In this document: positions 1 to 10,708 of the stretch, piece after piece | Layout: every line of letters starts with the position of its first letter | How positions within the stretch are numbered: the first letter of the stretch is position 1 | From: Flavobacteriales bacterium 34_180_T64 | GTDB taxonomy: Bacteria; Bacteroidota; Bacteroidia; Flavobacteriales; Flavobacteriaceae | Direction of reading: 5' to 3' | Assembly (NCBI GenBank): GCA_002162765.1 | Contig: MAAR01000004.1 | Coordinates: 556,861 to 620,860 of the forward strand | Length of the DNA stretch: 64,000 bases | The notes under the pieces: generated by a model | The model's database searches: none | Seen by the model: the letters and a program-made list of their open reading frames with translations, nothing else | Told to the model about the DNA's origin: nothing | Made by a program: the position numbers and the translations under genes

Positions 1-1328
1 CTATACTAAGTTTATTTGTTGTTTCAGTTGTTTATTGCCAAGATCAAACGCGTAGCTTCACTTTGCAAGAAGCCATTGACTATGCATTAGAGCATAATAG
101 AACAGCAAAAAATGCGGCTCGAGATATTGAAGCTGCAGAACAACAAAAATGGGAAACTACCGCAACAGGTCTTCCACAAATAAATGCTAACATCGAATAT
201 CAAAATTGGATAAAACAACAAGTATCCTTGCTTCCTGCTGAATTTTTTGGCGGTAATCCAGGAGAATTTGCCGAGGTCGCTTTTGGAACAAAACAAACCA
301 TGAACGCTACAGTAACCTTAGATCAAAAAATATTTGACGGTTCTTATCTGGTTGGTTTACAATCGGCTAAAGTGTTTCTGGAAATTTCTAAAAACGCTAA
401 AGAAAAGACAGATCTAGAAGTTAGAAAGACCGTAATTAATGCCTATGGAAATGTATTATTAGCAGAAGAAAGTATAAAAATTCTAGAGCGTAATATTGAT
501 GTATTAGAAAAAAACTTGGATGAAACCACAAAAATATATGAAAACGGATTAGAGGAAGAAGAAAGCGTGGAGCAATTACAAATCACCTTATCTGGATTAA
601 GTAGTAGCTTAAACAATGCCTCAAGATTAAAAGTACTTGCCTATCAAATGCTTAATATTTCTTTAGGAACAGATTTAAATACAAACACTATTTTAACGGA
701 TAATCTGGAAACCTTAACCACACAAAATATTGTGTTATCCTTATTAGATGCTGACGAAGCTGTAGAAAACACCATAGACTACAAAATTGCATCCAATGAT
801 AAGGTCTCAAAAGAATTGTTATTAAAACTAGAAAAAAGCAAAGCACTTCCAACTTTGAATGCCTTTGTGAATGGCGCTTATTCTGGCAATGCAAATAGTT
901 TTGATTTTTCTAAAAAAGATCAACAATGGTTTGGTTCCTCATTATTCGGTGTGAGCATGCACATTCCTCTTTTTAGTTCTGGTGAAAGAAGTGCAGCTAC
1001 ACAGCGTGCAAAAATAAATCTCGAAAAAGCGCAAGACGATTTAACAGAAACAGAACAAAACCTCAAATTTCAAATTACTTCGGCAAAAAGTGATTATCAA
1101 TTTTCAATTGAAGAATATGATAACAAAAGGAAAAACCTCAACCTTTCGGAGCGTATTGAGCAAAAAAATCAGACCAAGTTTTTTGAAGGAATTGCTTCTA
1201 GCTTTGAATTACGACAGGCACAAACACAATTATATTCGGCTCAACAAGAGTTTTTACAAGCAATGCTAGACGTAATTAATAAAAAGGCAACTCTTGAAAC
1301 GGTCTTAAATCAAACCTCAATCAATTAA
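1..1328 (+). CDS. TolC-family outer membrane efflux protein (5' end outside window)
   Basis: Outer membrane factor of an RND efflux system, forming the channel that carries substrates across the outer membrane. The frame is open back to the window edge. The codons before the internal TTG at 63 encode a hydrophobic stretch ending VVSVVYCQDQ, which is the tail of a signal peptide, so the true start lies upstream. The rest is alanine/glutamine-rich and helical, with two repeated segments (about residues 20-220 and 230-420) typical of TolC-like proteins, and the motif STPLF-like region appears as MHIPLFSSGER. The adaptor gene starts 30 bp downstream and the pump follows, which supports the role. 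A regulator may lie upstream but is not visible. Confidence 0.9.
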   Translation, partial: ILSLFVVSVVYCQDQTRSFTLQEAIDYALEHNRTAKNAARDIEAAEQQKWETTATGLPQINANIEYQNWIKQQVSLLPAEFFGGNPGEFAEVAFGTKQTMNATVTLDQKIFDGSYLVGLQSAKVFLEISKNAKEKTDLEVRKTVINAYGNVLLAEESIKILERNIDVLEKNLDETTKIYENGLEEEESVEQLQITLSGLSSSLNNASRLKVLAYQMLNISLGTDLNTNTILTDNLETLTTQNIVLSLLDADEAVENTIDYKIASNDKVSKELLLKLEKSKALPTLNAFVNGAYSGNANSFDFSKKDQQWFGSSLFGVSMHIPLFSSGERSAATQRAKINLEKAQDDLTETEQNLKFQITSAKSDYQFSIEEYDNKRKNLNLSERIEQKNQTKFFEGIASSFELRQAQTQLYSAQQEFLQAMLDVINKKATLETVLNQTSIN

Positions 1329-1357
1329 TCAAAACAAACACTAAAACGCATTACACA

Positions 1358-2527
1358 ATGAAACATATAACAACTTTATTAATAGCAACTCTTATTCTAG
1401 TATCCTGTGGAGGAGATAAGAAAAAATCTGTTGAAGACATTATTGAAGAAGGCAACCTAACAAGCATTCGTGAAAAACGCGGAGAGGTTGTAGCCAAACA
1501 ACTGGAAATCGCAGAACAAATAAGCCTGCTTGATGCAAAAATAGCAACCTTAGATACCATTAAAAGAATTCCATTAATTACGACCTTTGAAGCTAAAGCA
1601 GAGGTCTTTAATCACTATTTAGAACTTCAGGGCAATGTGAATACTAAAAATTTACTGGTAATTTACCCTGAGTTTTCCGGGATACTCTCAAAAGTTTATG
1701 TAAAAGAGGGTCAAAAAGTTACCAAAGGACAATTATTAGCTACAATAGATGATGGTGGTTTAAATCAGCAGGTTGCTCAATTACAAATTCAAGCCGATTT
1801 AGCGCAAACCACTTTTGAGCGACAAGAACGTCTTTGGAACCAAAAAATTGGTAGTGAAATTCAATATCTTCAGGCCAAATCGACCTATGAAGCACAACAA
1901 AAAGCAGTGAATCAAATGCAAAGTCAGCTAGCTAAAACTTCAGTTAGAGCTCCTTTTTCAGGTGTTATCGATGATGTCATCACAGAACAAGGTACTGTCG
2001 TTGCAGGGGGACAAACACAATTAATGCTTATTGTGAATTTAGACGATATGTATATTGAAACCGATGTTCCAGAAAACTATATTACTAATGTTACTACTAA
2101 CAAAAATGTTCTGGTAGAATTTCCAGTTTTAGGAAAAACGATGGATGCCAAAATAAGACAAACAGGTAATTTTATAAATCCTGCCAACCGGACATTTAAA
2201 ATTGAAATTGGTATCCCAAATAAAGATAACAGTATAAAACCAAACTTAACTGCGAAACTCAAAATTAACGATTACACCAATAATAATGCAGTATTGATTC
2301 CCCAAAGTATTATTTCAGAAAATGAAAATGGAGAACAATATATCTATATTATAAAGGATAAAAACGGTAACAACGAAGCAATCGCAGAACGCGTTATTAT
2401 TAAAACTGGAAAAACCCAGGGTAATGTTATTGAAGTTCTGGAGGGTGTTAGCGACGGTTCAGAAATTATTCAGGAAGGCGCACGTAGTGTCAAAAATGGT
2501 CAAACTGTAAAAGTAATCAACCAATAA
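1358..2527 (+). CDS. RND efflux periplasmic adaptor (HlyD/AcrA family) lipoprotein
   Basis: Membrane fusion protein linking the inner-membrane pump to the outer membrane channel. The N-terminus is a lipoprotein signal (lipobox ILVSC, Cys17 followed by GGD), so it is probably anchored in the inner membrane. Residues about 25-65 form a charged coiled-coil-like extension. A biotinyl-lipoyl half-motif follows (GILSKVYVKEGQKVTKGQLLATIDD region), then a helical hairpin (LWNQKIGSEIQYLQAKSTYEAQ) and the return lipoyl half (TSVRAPFSGVIDDV). The length of 389 aa is normal. It lies 9 bp upstream of the RND gene in one operon. Confidence 0.92.
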   Translation: MKHITTLLIATLILVSCGGDKKKSVEDIIEEGNLTSIREKRGEVVAKQLEIAEQISLLDAKIATLDTIKRIPLITTFEAKAEVFNHYLELQGNVNTKNLLVIYPEFSGILSKVYVKEGQKVTKGQLLATIDDGGLNQQVAQLQIQADLAQTTFERQERLWNQKIGSEIQYLQAKSTYEAQQKAVNQMQSQLAKTSVRAPFSGVIDDVITEQGTVVAGGQTQLMLIVNLDDMYIETDVPENYITNVTTNKNVLVEFPVLGKTMDAKIRQTGNFINPANRTFKIEIGIPNKDNSIKPNLTAKLKINDYTNNNAVLIPQSIISENENGEQYIYIIKDKNGNNEAIAERVIIKTGKTQGNVIEVLEGVSDGSEIIQEGARSVKNGQTVKVINQ

Positions 2528-2536
2528 GCCAAAACT

Positions 2537-5500
2537 ATGACAGATAAAAAAAGGAAACTAGACAAAGAATTTGGTTTATCATCATGGGCGATAAATAATA
2601 AAACGACCATATATGTCATGATGATCATGATCCTGTTTTTAGGTGTTTCTGCCTATTTCAGTATGGCACGAGAAAGTTTTCCGGAAATTAAGGAAACTAA
2701 AATATATATAAGTTCATTATTCCCTGGGAATACTGCTGAAGATATTGAAAAACTAATTACAGACCCCTTAGAGGACAAGCTAAAAACCGTAAGTAATGTT
2801 GTTGAAATAACCTCAACATCTCAAGAAGATTACTCTATGGTGATTGTTGAGTTCGATGAATCCATTACGGTAGATCAAGCTAAACAAAAGGTAAAAGATG
2901 AAATTGATTCAGAAACTTCGAGTGAAGACTGGCCCACCTTTAATGGTGCTAAAGTAGAACCCAATGTGTTTGAATTGAGTATGTCTGAAGAAATGCCAAT
3001 ATTAAACATCAATATTTCGGGTGATTACCCTGTAGAAAAGCTAAAGGAGTTTGCGGAGTATTTAGAAGATGAAATAGAGGATCTTCAAGAAATTAAGCAA
3101 GTTGACATTAGAGGTGCTCAAGAAAAGGAAGTTGAAATTGCCGTAGACATATACAAAATGATGGCTTCCAAGGTTAGTTTTAACGACATCATAAACGCCG
3201 TTAATAACGGAAACACAACCATGTCGGCTGGTAATTTTATTACAAGTGGGCAACGACGAACCATTCGTATTTTAGGAGAAATTGAAGACCCTAAGGAACT
3301 TGAAAACTTTGTTGTCAAATCTGAAAAAGGCAATCCAATTTACCTGAAAAATGTCGCCACTGTAAGTTTTAGACCCAAAGATATTACGACATACGCCAGA
3401 GAATTTGGGGATCGCATTGTCATGCTAGATGTAAAAAAACGAGCTGGCGAAAACATGGTTGCTGCTGCTGAGCAAATTCAAGTGATTGTAGATGATGCCA
3501 TTAAAAATGTATTTCCTACGAATTTAAAAGTTACAATCGCTAATGACCAGTCTTCAAAAACCATTGGTCAAGTAGACGACCTCGTAAACAATATCCTATT
3601 CGGAATCATTTTGGTAGTGACTGTTTTAATGTTCTTCTTAGGATTCAAAAACGCCCTCTTTGTAGGGTTTGCAATTCCTATGTCTATGTTTATGTCGCTT
3701 ATGATCTTAAACATGTTAGGCTATACTATGAATACCATGATTCTTTTTGGACTCATAATGGGACTAGGGATGTTGGTAGATAATGGTATTGTGGTGGTCG
3801 AAAACGTGTATCGCCTTATGGATGAAGAAGGGCTAACGAGAGTTGAAGCCGCCAAAAAAGGTATTAGTGAAATTGCATTTCCTATAATTATATCCACAGC
3901 AACCACTGTTGCCGCATTTATTCCTTTAGGATTATGGCCGGGGGTTATGGGGCAATTCATGATCTATTTCCCGATAACATTATCAGTTGTCTTAGGCTCC
4001 TCACTTTTTGTCGCCATCTTTTTTAACTCTGTCATGGTATCACAATTTATGACGACTGAAGATAAGGATATGCCCTTAAAACGTATCGCAATGATTTCAT
4101 CAGTTGTCGCTATTATTGGCGCATTAATTTTATTAGTAGGAGGTGAATTCAGAGCCATCGGTAGTGTAATGATCTTTACAGCTGTCATGCTTTGGGTCTA
4201 TAGATTATTTTTAAGAAAATGGGCAAACACATTTCAAACAAAAGCACTCCCATGGTTAGAAAGGCTTTATGAAAAAATATTACGTGGCGCTTTAAAAGGC
4301 TGGAAACCATTTGCTATTAGTATTGGGACAGTCATTCTCTTATTTATTGCATTTGGAGGCTTTGGAGCATCTGTTGCTAGTCAGCGTACCAAAGTGGAGT
4401 TCTTTCCGGATAACAAACCAAATCAAATTATTGTTTACATAGAATATCCACAAGGGACCGATATTGAGAAAACAAATTTGATCACTAATGAGATTGAGAA
4501 AAAAGTGTATGAAGTTCTTAATGATGATACTTATGTTGATGATGGTTATAACTTTTTAGTAGAAAGTGCTGTATCTCAAGTTGGTGAAGGTGCTGGAAAT
4601 CCTCAAACAGATGGTGGTTCTTCTGCAGAGATGCCTCATAAAGGTAAAATCACAGCCTCTATGCGTGAGTATAAATACCGTCGTGGAGAGGACAGTGAAC
4701 TACTCCGTCAAAAAGTACAAACAGCTTTAGTTGGTATTTATCCTGGGGTTTTAATTTCGGTGGAAAAGGATGTTAACGGCCCTCCTGCTGGGTCCCCAAT
4801 TAACATAGAAATAGAAGGCGACGACTATTCTGAGTTAATTCTTGCTGCTGAAACGATGCGTGAGTATATTAATTCTAAAAACATCCCAGGCATCGATGAA
4901 TTAAAGATTGATGTCAATAAGGATAAACCTGCGATGCAAGTGGTTATTGATAGAGAAAAGTCTGGCGAACTAGGTATTAATGCATTACAAGTTGGACAGC
5001 AATTACGTAGCTCAATTTTTGGATCTAAAGCTGGTGTCTATAAAAAAGCTGGTGAAGACTATGATATTTATGTGCGTTTTAATGAAGAAAACAGGTATAA
5101 CACAAGTGCTCTTTTTAATCAAAAAATAACGTTTAGAGACCCTGCTTCAGGAAAAATCAAGGAGGTCCCTGTCTCAGCGGTAGCCACACAATCTAACAGT
5201 TCTGGGTTTAGTGCCATAAAGCATAAAGCTCAAAAGCGTGTTGTAACAGTCTATTCGGCATTAGCTCCCGGATTTACCGATGCAGGTGCGATCGTAAGAC
5301 AGATTCAAAATGAAATGACGAATTTTAATGAATTACCGAAAAACATTAAAATAGATTTTACAGGCCAAATAGAGGAGCAAAATAAGCAAATGGCTTTTTT
5401 AATGGGTGCATTTTTTACAGGGCTTGGACTCATCTTTTTAATATTGATATTCCAATTTAACTCCGTGTCGAAACCAGCAATTATAATGCTCGCCATATTT

Positions 5501-6055
5501 TTAAGTCTTATTGGTGTGTTTGGTGGTATTGTCTTAACTGGGAGTTCATTTGTCATCATGATGACCATGATGGGAATTATTTCCTTGGCGGGAATTGTAG
5601 TCAATAATGGGGTGGTACTCTTGGATTACACCCAACTGCTCATTGATAGGAAAAAATCTGAAAAAGGACTGGGTGAAACCGAATACTTAGAAAACAACGA
5701 TCTGTATGAAAGCATTGTAAAAGCAGGAAAGGCACGTTTACGTCCAGTATTATTAACGGCAATTACTACCATTCTAGGATTAATTCCGTTAGCAATAGGA
5801 TTGAACATTAACTTCTTTACCTTGTTTAGTGAATTTGACGCGAATATTTATTTTGGAGGTGACAATGTGATCTTTTGGGGACCCTTAGCTTGGACCGTAA
5901 TTTACGGCTTGTTTATTGCAACCTTCCTAACCCTAATTGTAGTACCAGTTTTATTTTATTTAACGATGGAATTAAAATTATGGATCCGCAGACGTTCGGT
6001 TTCAGATGAACTTATCCCTCAGGAAGTTGATACTATCAATAAAAAATTAGATTAA
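2537..6055 (+). CDS. RND efflux transporter permease (AcrB/MexB superfamily)
   Basis: Proton-driven inner-membrane pump of 1172 aa. It has the RND layout: TM1 near residues 20-45, a periplasmic porter domain, a TM block about 345-560, a second porter domain, and a TM block about 965-1150. TM4 carries GMLVDNGIVVVEN, where one relay Asp is present and the second position of the classical DD pair is Asn. It is about 120 residues longer than AcrB, partly from a basic/acidic N-terminus and a loop near 680-700 (VGEGAGNPQTDGG). Substrate cannot be told. It ends the operon, with a strong palindromic terminator about 85 bp downstream. Confidence 0.93.
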   Translation: MTDKKRKLDKEFGLSSWAINNKTTIYVMMIMILFLGVSAYFSMARESFPEIKETKIYISSLFPGNTAEDIEKLITDPLEDKLKTVSNVVEITSTSQEDYSMVIVEFDESITVDQAKQKVKDEIDSETSSEDWPTFNGAKVEPNVFELSMSEEMPILNINISGDYPVEKLKEFAEYLEDEIEDLQEIKQVDIRGAQEKEVEIAVDIYKMMASKVSFNDIINAVNNGNTTMSAGNFITSGQRRTIRILGEIEDPKELENFVVKSEKGNPIYLKNVATVSFRPKDITTYAREFGDRIVMLDVKKRAGENMVAAAEQIQVIVDDAIKNVFPTNLKVTIANDQSSKTIGQVDDLVNNILFGIILVVTVLMFFLGFKNALFVGFAIPMSMFMSLMILNMLGYTMNTMILFGLIMGLGMLVDNGIVVVENVYRLMDEEGLTRVEAAKKGISEIAFPIIISTATTVAAFIPLGLWPGVMGQFMIYFPITLSVVLGSSLFVAIFFNSVMVSQFMTTEDKDMPLKRIAMISSVVAIIGALILLVGGEFRAIGSVMIFTAVMLWVYRLFLRKWANTFQTKALPWLERLYEKILRGALKGWKPFAISIGTVILLFIAFGGFGASVASQRTKVEFFPDNKPNQIIVYIEYPQGTDIEKTNLITNEIEKKVYEVLNDDTYVDDGYNFLVESAVSQVGEGAGNPQTDGGSSAEMPHKGKITASMREYKYRRGEDSELLRQKVQTALVGIYPGVLISVEKDVNGPPAGSPINIEIEGDDYSELILAAETMREYINSKNIPGIDELKIDVNKDKPAMQVVIDREKSGELGINALQVGQQLRSSIFGSKAGVYKKAGEDYDIYVRFNEENRYNTSALFNQKITFRDPASGKIKEVPVSAVATQSNSSGFSAIKHKAQKRVVTVYSALAPGFTDAGAIVRQIQNEMTNFNELPKNIKIDFTGQIEEQNKQMAFLMGAFFTGLGLIFLILIFQFNSVSKPAIIMLAIFLSLIGVFGGIVLTGSSFVIMMTMMGIISLAGIVVNNGVVLLDYTQLLIDRKKSEKGLGETEYLENNDLYESIVKAGKARLRPVLLTAITTILGLIPLAIGLNINFFTLFSEFDANIYFGGDNVIFWGPLAWTVIYGLFIATFLTLIVVPVLFYLTMELKLWIRRRSVSDELIPQEVDTINKKLD

Positions 6056-6140
6056 GTTCTAAAACTAAAACAACTCCCTAAAGAAGTTGTTTAACAAGAA
6101 TCCTTTATTTCTTAATAATAATGGGTTGATTAATAGCGAT

Positions 6141-6168
6141 AAAAGCCTCAACATATGTTGAGGCTTTT
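6141..6168. terminator. Bidirectional terminator between efflux operon and susD-like gene
   Basis: Perfect palindrome with 14-bp arms (AAAAGCCTCAACAT and its complement) flanked by A and T runs. It sits between two convergent genes (stops at 6055 and 6197), so it can serve both strands. Confidence 0.85.
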
Positions 6169-6196
6169 TGAATTAAATCATGTCGGTATATAATTG

Positions 6197-7483
6197 CTAT
6201 TCTTGGCCCTCATTTTGAGGAATTGGAAATTCAGTTACTATTCCATCTCCTGGACGATCTATTATGATTTCAGCATTTAATCTACCAAATCTTCTTAAAT
6301 CAATCCAACGATGACCCTCAGCGAAAAGAGAATAACGTCTTTCATATAATAATCTATCTTCATCTACACCTCCAGGAGCAACATTTCCTAAGCCAGCTGC
6401 ATTTCTAACAACGTTAATTGCCATTTCCGCATCCCCTGGATTGGATATCATATTTGCTTCTGCATATAACAAAATCAGTTCTTCATTTCTTATCATTCCA
6501 ACTGGATCTACACTTGATTGATAAATATAAACATCATGAGTACCTGGTGTTAAATCGGCAATGTCTAGAGGTCCTGATGTTCTAAAAACTGCTTTATCAA
6601 GTCTAGCATCTCCAGCTTCTGCAGAATTCACAAAATCTGGATGCGCAATTCTCGCATTTGCTGCTGTAGAATTTAGAGCGAAAAACAATTGATTTAAAGC
6701 ATCCCCTCCTGCAGCTGCAAACTGAAAATAAGCTCCAGCATTCAAATCACCACTCATATCCATAAAAGAATCAGAAAGCGCACTTAACACTAAGTTATAG
6801 TCTCCTTGATAAGCTGCTGCTCTAGCGGTTAACCCTCTATTAAATTCTAAATAAGAAACACCAAGTGTATTAGGAGCAACATCTCCACCACTTGTCAAAT
6901 CAGTTGCAGCCGTATTTAGTAAATTAATTATACTAGTTAATGCACCGTCATAACTCTCAAAATCTCCTAAGTTTTCAGTATCAGCTACATCTGTTCGTAT
7001 CCCGTTTTGGTATAACATTGTTAAAACCGTTAGCAATTCATGAGCCTTAATCGTATTAGCAAATCCTCTAATTGCCGCTTTTTCTGCATCTGTAAATGAC
7101 TCTGTTGTATTTTCTAAGCCCTGCAATAACAAATTACATTCCTTAACAACGGCATATCTCCCTGCATACGGCGTAGTGATATAAAACGCGTTATCATCCA
7201 AAGTTCCTGTCATTAAATCTCCAGTCCATCTTGGGTCAGAACTTTGGTGTCTCCAATAGTCACGTCCAACTACCGACATTGCATCTCTCTGAGTGTGTAA
7301 TCGGTCTCTCATGTCTGCTAAGATCCCTGAAACTACCTGTGGTAATTCAGGTCTAGATAATCCGCCAGATATAGAGTTGGTTTGCGGACCATTTAAATTT
7401 CTTCCATCTTCAATACTACAGGAGTATCCAACCAATAAGGTTAAGATGAAGAGTATTGCTTTTATTTTATTTAAAGTTTTCAT
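6197..7483 (-). CDS. SusD/RagB-family nutrient-binding outer membrane lipoprotein
   Basis: Surface lipoprotein that caps a SusC-type TonB transporter and captures substrate. The signal ends GYSC (Cys22). The body is helical TPR-like, and the C-terminal part has features of the family: EELILLYAEANMIS, then an INVVRNAAGL segment and the terminal YERRYSLFAEGHRWIDLRRFGRL, which is a recognisable SusD motif. At 428 aa it is shorter than many family members (500-600). It follows the SusC gene by 13 bp on the same strand. No glycoside hydrolase, lyase or sulfatase lies nearby, so I do not assign a glycan; proteinaceous or other oligomeric substrates are equally possible. Confidence 0.92.
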   Translation of the reverse strand: MKTLNKIKAILFILTLLVGYSCSIEDGRNLNGPQTNSISGGLSRPELPQVVSGILADMRDRLHTQRDAMSVVGRDYWRHQSSDPRWTGDLMTGTLDDNAFYITTPYAGRYAVVKECNLLLQGLENTTESFTDAEKAAIRGFANTIKAHELLTVLTMLYQNGIRTDVADTENLGDFESYDGALTSIINLLNTAATDLTSGGDVAPNTLGVSYLEFNRGLTARAAAYQGDYNLVLSALSDSFMDMSGDLNAGAYFQFAAAGGDALNQLFFALNSTAANARIAHPDFVNSAEAGDARLDKAVFRTSGPLDIADLTPGTHDVYIYQSSVDPVGMIRNEELILLYAEANMISNPGDAEMAINVVRNAAGLGNVAPGGVDEDRLLYERRYSLFAEGHRWIDLRRFGRLNAEIIIDRPGDGIVTEFPIPQNEGQE

Positions 7484-7496
7484 ATTATTCTTTTTT

Positions 7497-10466
7497 TTAG
7501 AGTCCTATTGACACATGAAACATAAATCTCTTTGAGGATGGAAATGGTGCTACTTCTATTCCTACTCCAGCCGCAGCTGAACCAAAATTCGACACTTCAG
7601 GATCATAACTATTATAATCAAAAATGTTAATTAAGTTGCGCCCAGATAATCCGACTTTAATATCGGTTACATTTCCTTTGAATATTCTATCTATAGCTTT
7701 CGCTGGAAGCGTATAGTATAATCCAATCTCTCTTAGTTTCAAATAAGAAGCGTCCTCAACGAATGGTTCAGCATTACCTCCCAGGAATGCACCAATTCTA
7801 TAATCTCCATTATTAAGAGTTCCCGAAGGATCTAAATCTGTTGCGTCATAATCTGCACTAGTACCTCCAAAATCAGAAAGTAATCTACTCAAATTAACAT
7901 TATCGCCACCTTTTTTCCAATGCCATAAGAAAGATAACGTAAAATCTTTATATCTGAAATTATTAATAAATGACATTTGAAAATCTGGTTCGGCATCACC
8001 TAAAACCACAACGTCTCCATTTGAATCATTACCCACAATTTGCGTAGCGCTTTTACCTTCTTCAATTCTAAATGTTCCTAATCCAGTACCAAATCCTTGA
8101 GTATCAAAAGAGTTTACTGTAAGCTCCGTGATTTCTGATTTATTTCTGAACCAGCTAATACTTGTATCCCATGAAAAGTCTTCTGTATCAAACACATTGG
8201 CATTTAAACCTATTTCATGTCCTGTATTCTCTAAGGATCCTGCATTTGCCCATCTAAAACTAAATCCAGAAGAAGGCTCATTATCGGCTTGAAGAATTAG
8301 ATCCTCAACTTTTTTATTATAATAGGTATACTCTAATGTCACTCTATTATTAAATAATCCCATATCCAACCCAACTTCGAACTCTTTTTGACGTTCAGGC
8401 TGTATAGAAGGATCTCCTAAAGTTGTTGGAGTAATTATCCCAACATTTCCACTTATTAACGAATTCGTATACGTTGTAAATAGTGCGCCATTTGGTGCAA
8501 AATTACCCGCTTCACCGTAAGCAGCTCTAAGTTTAAATTGATTTATTTTATCAAAAGACCAGAATCCAAAATTCTGAAGATTAAATGCAACCGAAGCCTT
8601 TGGATAATAGAAGAATTCGTTAGCATCTCCATTATTAGATGATTTATCTCCTCTTAATCCGAGAGTAGCAATGATCTTATCTTGATAATTAACTTCTTCC
8701 TGTACAAAGAATCCCATATCCTCTTGTTCTAATCTAAATTGATCAACTCCAACATTGGCAGCTTGATCTACATTTTCTTCAGAAGCAATCAATCCTGTCG
8801 AAGTAACCCGAACTGTGTTCTGTGAGAATTGTTCGTTAGTAACACCCGCTTGAGTTGTAAAATCAACATCATTATTCGTTTTAAACTTATGAACTAAAAA
8901 CGCAGAAAAATTTGTGTCAGTATTAAATGTTGTACCATCAGAAGTTAATCCATCCACACCACCAACTGCTGGGTCCATAAATTGTAAATCTCGTGGGAAA
9001 AACACAGTAGTCTTAAGGGTGTAGGTATCAATACCAGCTCTCAAGATCATTTTTAGATTATGCTTATCGTTTTTGAATAAATTAACATCCAATGAACCGC
9101 CTCCAATTAAACGACTTGTAAACTCATTATTAGTCATTACATCGCGTGTATGAATTTGATTTGAAGAGTTTGCTGGGTGATCAGGATAATTTCCATTGGA
9201 ATCAGGAAATAAGTCATCCCATGGTCTTGTAAATAATAATGATACTCCTATGGTAGTATTTGTATTATCATTATTAAAAAACCCTCTATCAGAACTAGAT
9301 CTTATATAATTACTCGTCACAGACAATTTAATATTATCATTTATTTTATGATCAAGATTTAATCTAAACGATTTCTTTTCTGCTCCAGTTCTTTTTACAA
9401 TTCCGTCTTCTTCATTATTTGTAAATGATCCGAAAAATGACGTTTTATCATTTCCACCTGATAAGCTAATATTTGTGTTAGAAATAAATCCTTTTTCACC
9501 ATAAATCTCATCTTCATAATCCCGCAAAGTTCCGGCGTTTTGAGCTGCTGTATATAATGCACCTTCGCCGTATACACTTTCTGCTAAATCAGCATCCCAA
9601 TCTCTTTGTCCAAGCAAATTAACTGCTTCATTCCATCCAACAGCCTGAGAAAATCTAATTTTAGTTTTACCTTGTTTACCTTTTTTTGTTGTAATAATAA
9701 CAACTCCAGCTGCTGCACGAGATCCATAAATTGCAGAAGCAGAAGCTCCTTTTAATATCTCAATGTTAGCAATATCGTCTGGATTAATATCAGCAATTCT
9801 GTTTGACGCATTATCCTGAGAATCTGTTGATGAAGCACCTCCTCCAGCTGCGTTTGAAACATCATTCAATCCACCAGCAAAGACACTATTATTATTCACA
9901 TAAACACCGTCAATAATATATAGCGGTTGTCCATTACCATTAATGGATGTTACTCCTCTTAACTTTACAGAAAATCCACCACCTGGCGCTCCTGACGCGG
10001 CAGTAATTTGAGCTCCAACAAACTTACCGGCTAAAGCTCCATCTAATGTTTGGGGTGGAGTTCGACCAGCTAAATCTTCAGCTGATACAGATGCCACTGC
10101 ATTTGCAGCGTTACTACGTTTAACCGAAGTCGCTAAACCCGTAATAACAATTTCATCTAAAGCTGTTGCAGCTTCAACTAAAGTTATATTAACCGTTGTT
10201 GCTGATGTAATATTTACTTCTTTAGTTTCATACCCTAAATACGAAACAACTAGCACTGCAGGAAAGTTATCAACCTGAATAGCATAGTTCCCATCAAAAT
10301 CTGAAGTAGCTCCAGTTGTGGTGCCTTTAACCAAAATATTGGCTCCGGCAATTGGTAAGCTAGACGCTTCATCTGTGATCGTTCCAGTAACTTGCTGCGC
10401 AAATGATACTAACGGAAAAATTAACAGTGAAAAGAATAGCATTCTTAACAATAATGTTTTTTTCAT
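7497..10466 (-). CDS. SusC/RagA-family TonB-linked outer membrane transporter
   Basis: TonB-dependent importer of 989 aa. It has a signal peptide ending FAQ at about residue 24, a carboxypeptidase-regulatory-like domain at about 25-105 (GTTTGATSDFDGNYAIQV), then ALDEIVITG, which is the TonB-box-like region, and a plug with the SusC signature (LRGVTSINGNGQPLYIIDGVYV and IEILKGASASAIYGSRAAAGVVIITTKKG-type region). The remainder is a 22-strand beta barrel ending in an aromatic-poor strand (MFHVSIGL). It is the first gene of a susC-susD operon. Substrate unknown. Confidence 0.95.
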   Translation of the reverse strand: MKKTLLLRMLFFSLLIFPLVSFAQQVTGTITDEASSLPIAGANILVKGTTTGATSDFDGNYAIQVDNFPAVLVVSYLGYETKEVNITSATTVNITLVEAATALDEIVITGLATSVKRSNAANAVASVSAEDLAGRTPPQTLDGALAGKFVGAQITAASGAPGGGFSVKLRGVTSINGNGQPLYIIDGVYVNNNSVFAGGLNDVSNAAGGGASSTDSQDNASNRIADINPDDIANIEILKGASASAIYGSRAAAGVVIITTKKGKQGKTKIRFSQAVGWNEAVNLLGQRDWDADLAESVYGEGALYTAAQNAGTLRDYEDEIYGEKGFISNTNISLSGGNDKTSFFGSFTNNEEDGIVKRTGAEKKSFRLNLDHKINDNIKLSVTSNYIRSSSDRGFFNNDNTNTTIGVSLLFTRPWDDLFPDSNGNYPDHPANSSNQIHTRDVMTNNEFTSRLIGGGSLDVNLFKNDKHNLKMILRAGIDTYTLKTTVFFPRDLQFMDPAVGGVDGLTSDGTTFNTDTNFSAFLVHKFKTNNDVDFTTQAGVTNEQFSQNTVRVTSTGLIASEENVDQAANVGVDQFRLEQEDMGFFVQEEVNYQDKIIATLGLRGDKSSNNGDANEFFYYPKASVAFNLQNFGFWSFDKINQFKLRAAYGEAGNFAPNGALFTTYTNSLISGNVGIITPTTLGDPSIQPERQKEFEVGLDMGLFNNRVTLEYTYYNKKVEDLILQADNEPSSGFSFRWANAGSLENTGHEIGLNANVFDTEDFSWDTSISWFRNKSEITELTVNSFDTQGFGTGLGTFRIEEGKSATQIVGNDSNGDVVVLGDAEPDFQMSFINNFRYKDFTLSFLWHWKKGGDNVNLSRLLSDFGGTSADYDATDLDPSGTLNNGDYRIGAFLGGNAEPFVEDASYLKLREIGLYYTLPAKAIDRIFKGNVTDIKVGLSGRNLINIFDYNSYDPEVSNFGSAAAGVGIEVAPFPSSKRFMFHVSIGL

Positions 10467-10671
10467 AATGTTCGAATTTTTGAATTAATGACACTAATAT
10501 CTAATAAAATTATCAACTTCGCAAAAAAAAATATTTAAATGTAGTGATTACGCAATATTAAGACCTAAATATTGAGTAATTACCATTTTTTATATCAAAC
10601 AAGTATTAAATTCTGTTTTTCGCACTATAAATGTTATTATTCACTTTAATCATCGACATAAATTATAATAA

Positions 10672-10698
10672 AAGCTCTATACATTTTGTATAGAGCTT
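10672..10698 (-). terminator. Terminator of the 10709-13669 receptor gene
   Basis: Arms AAGCTCTATAC / GTATAGAGCTT around loop ATTTT. On the minus strand the hairpin begins about 10 bp after the receptor stop codon and is followed by TTTATTATAATTT. Confidence 0.75.
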
Positions 10699-10708
10699 AA
10701 TATACTTA

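Noticed and set aside
6068..6092. Hairpin AAACAACT/AGTTGTTT after the RND gene
   Set aside because: No T run follows, and a much stronger palindromic terminator lies 50 bp downstream.
6197..10466. Polysaccharide utilisation locus
   Set aside because: SusC and SusD are present, but no glycoside hydrolase, polysaccharide lyase, sulfatase or regulator is nearby, so a glycan substrate is not supported.
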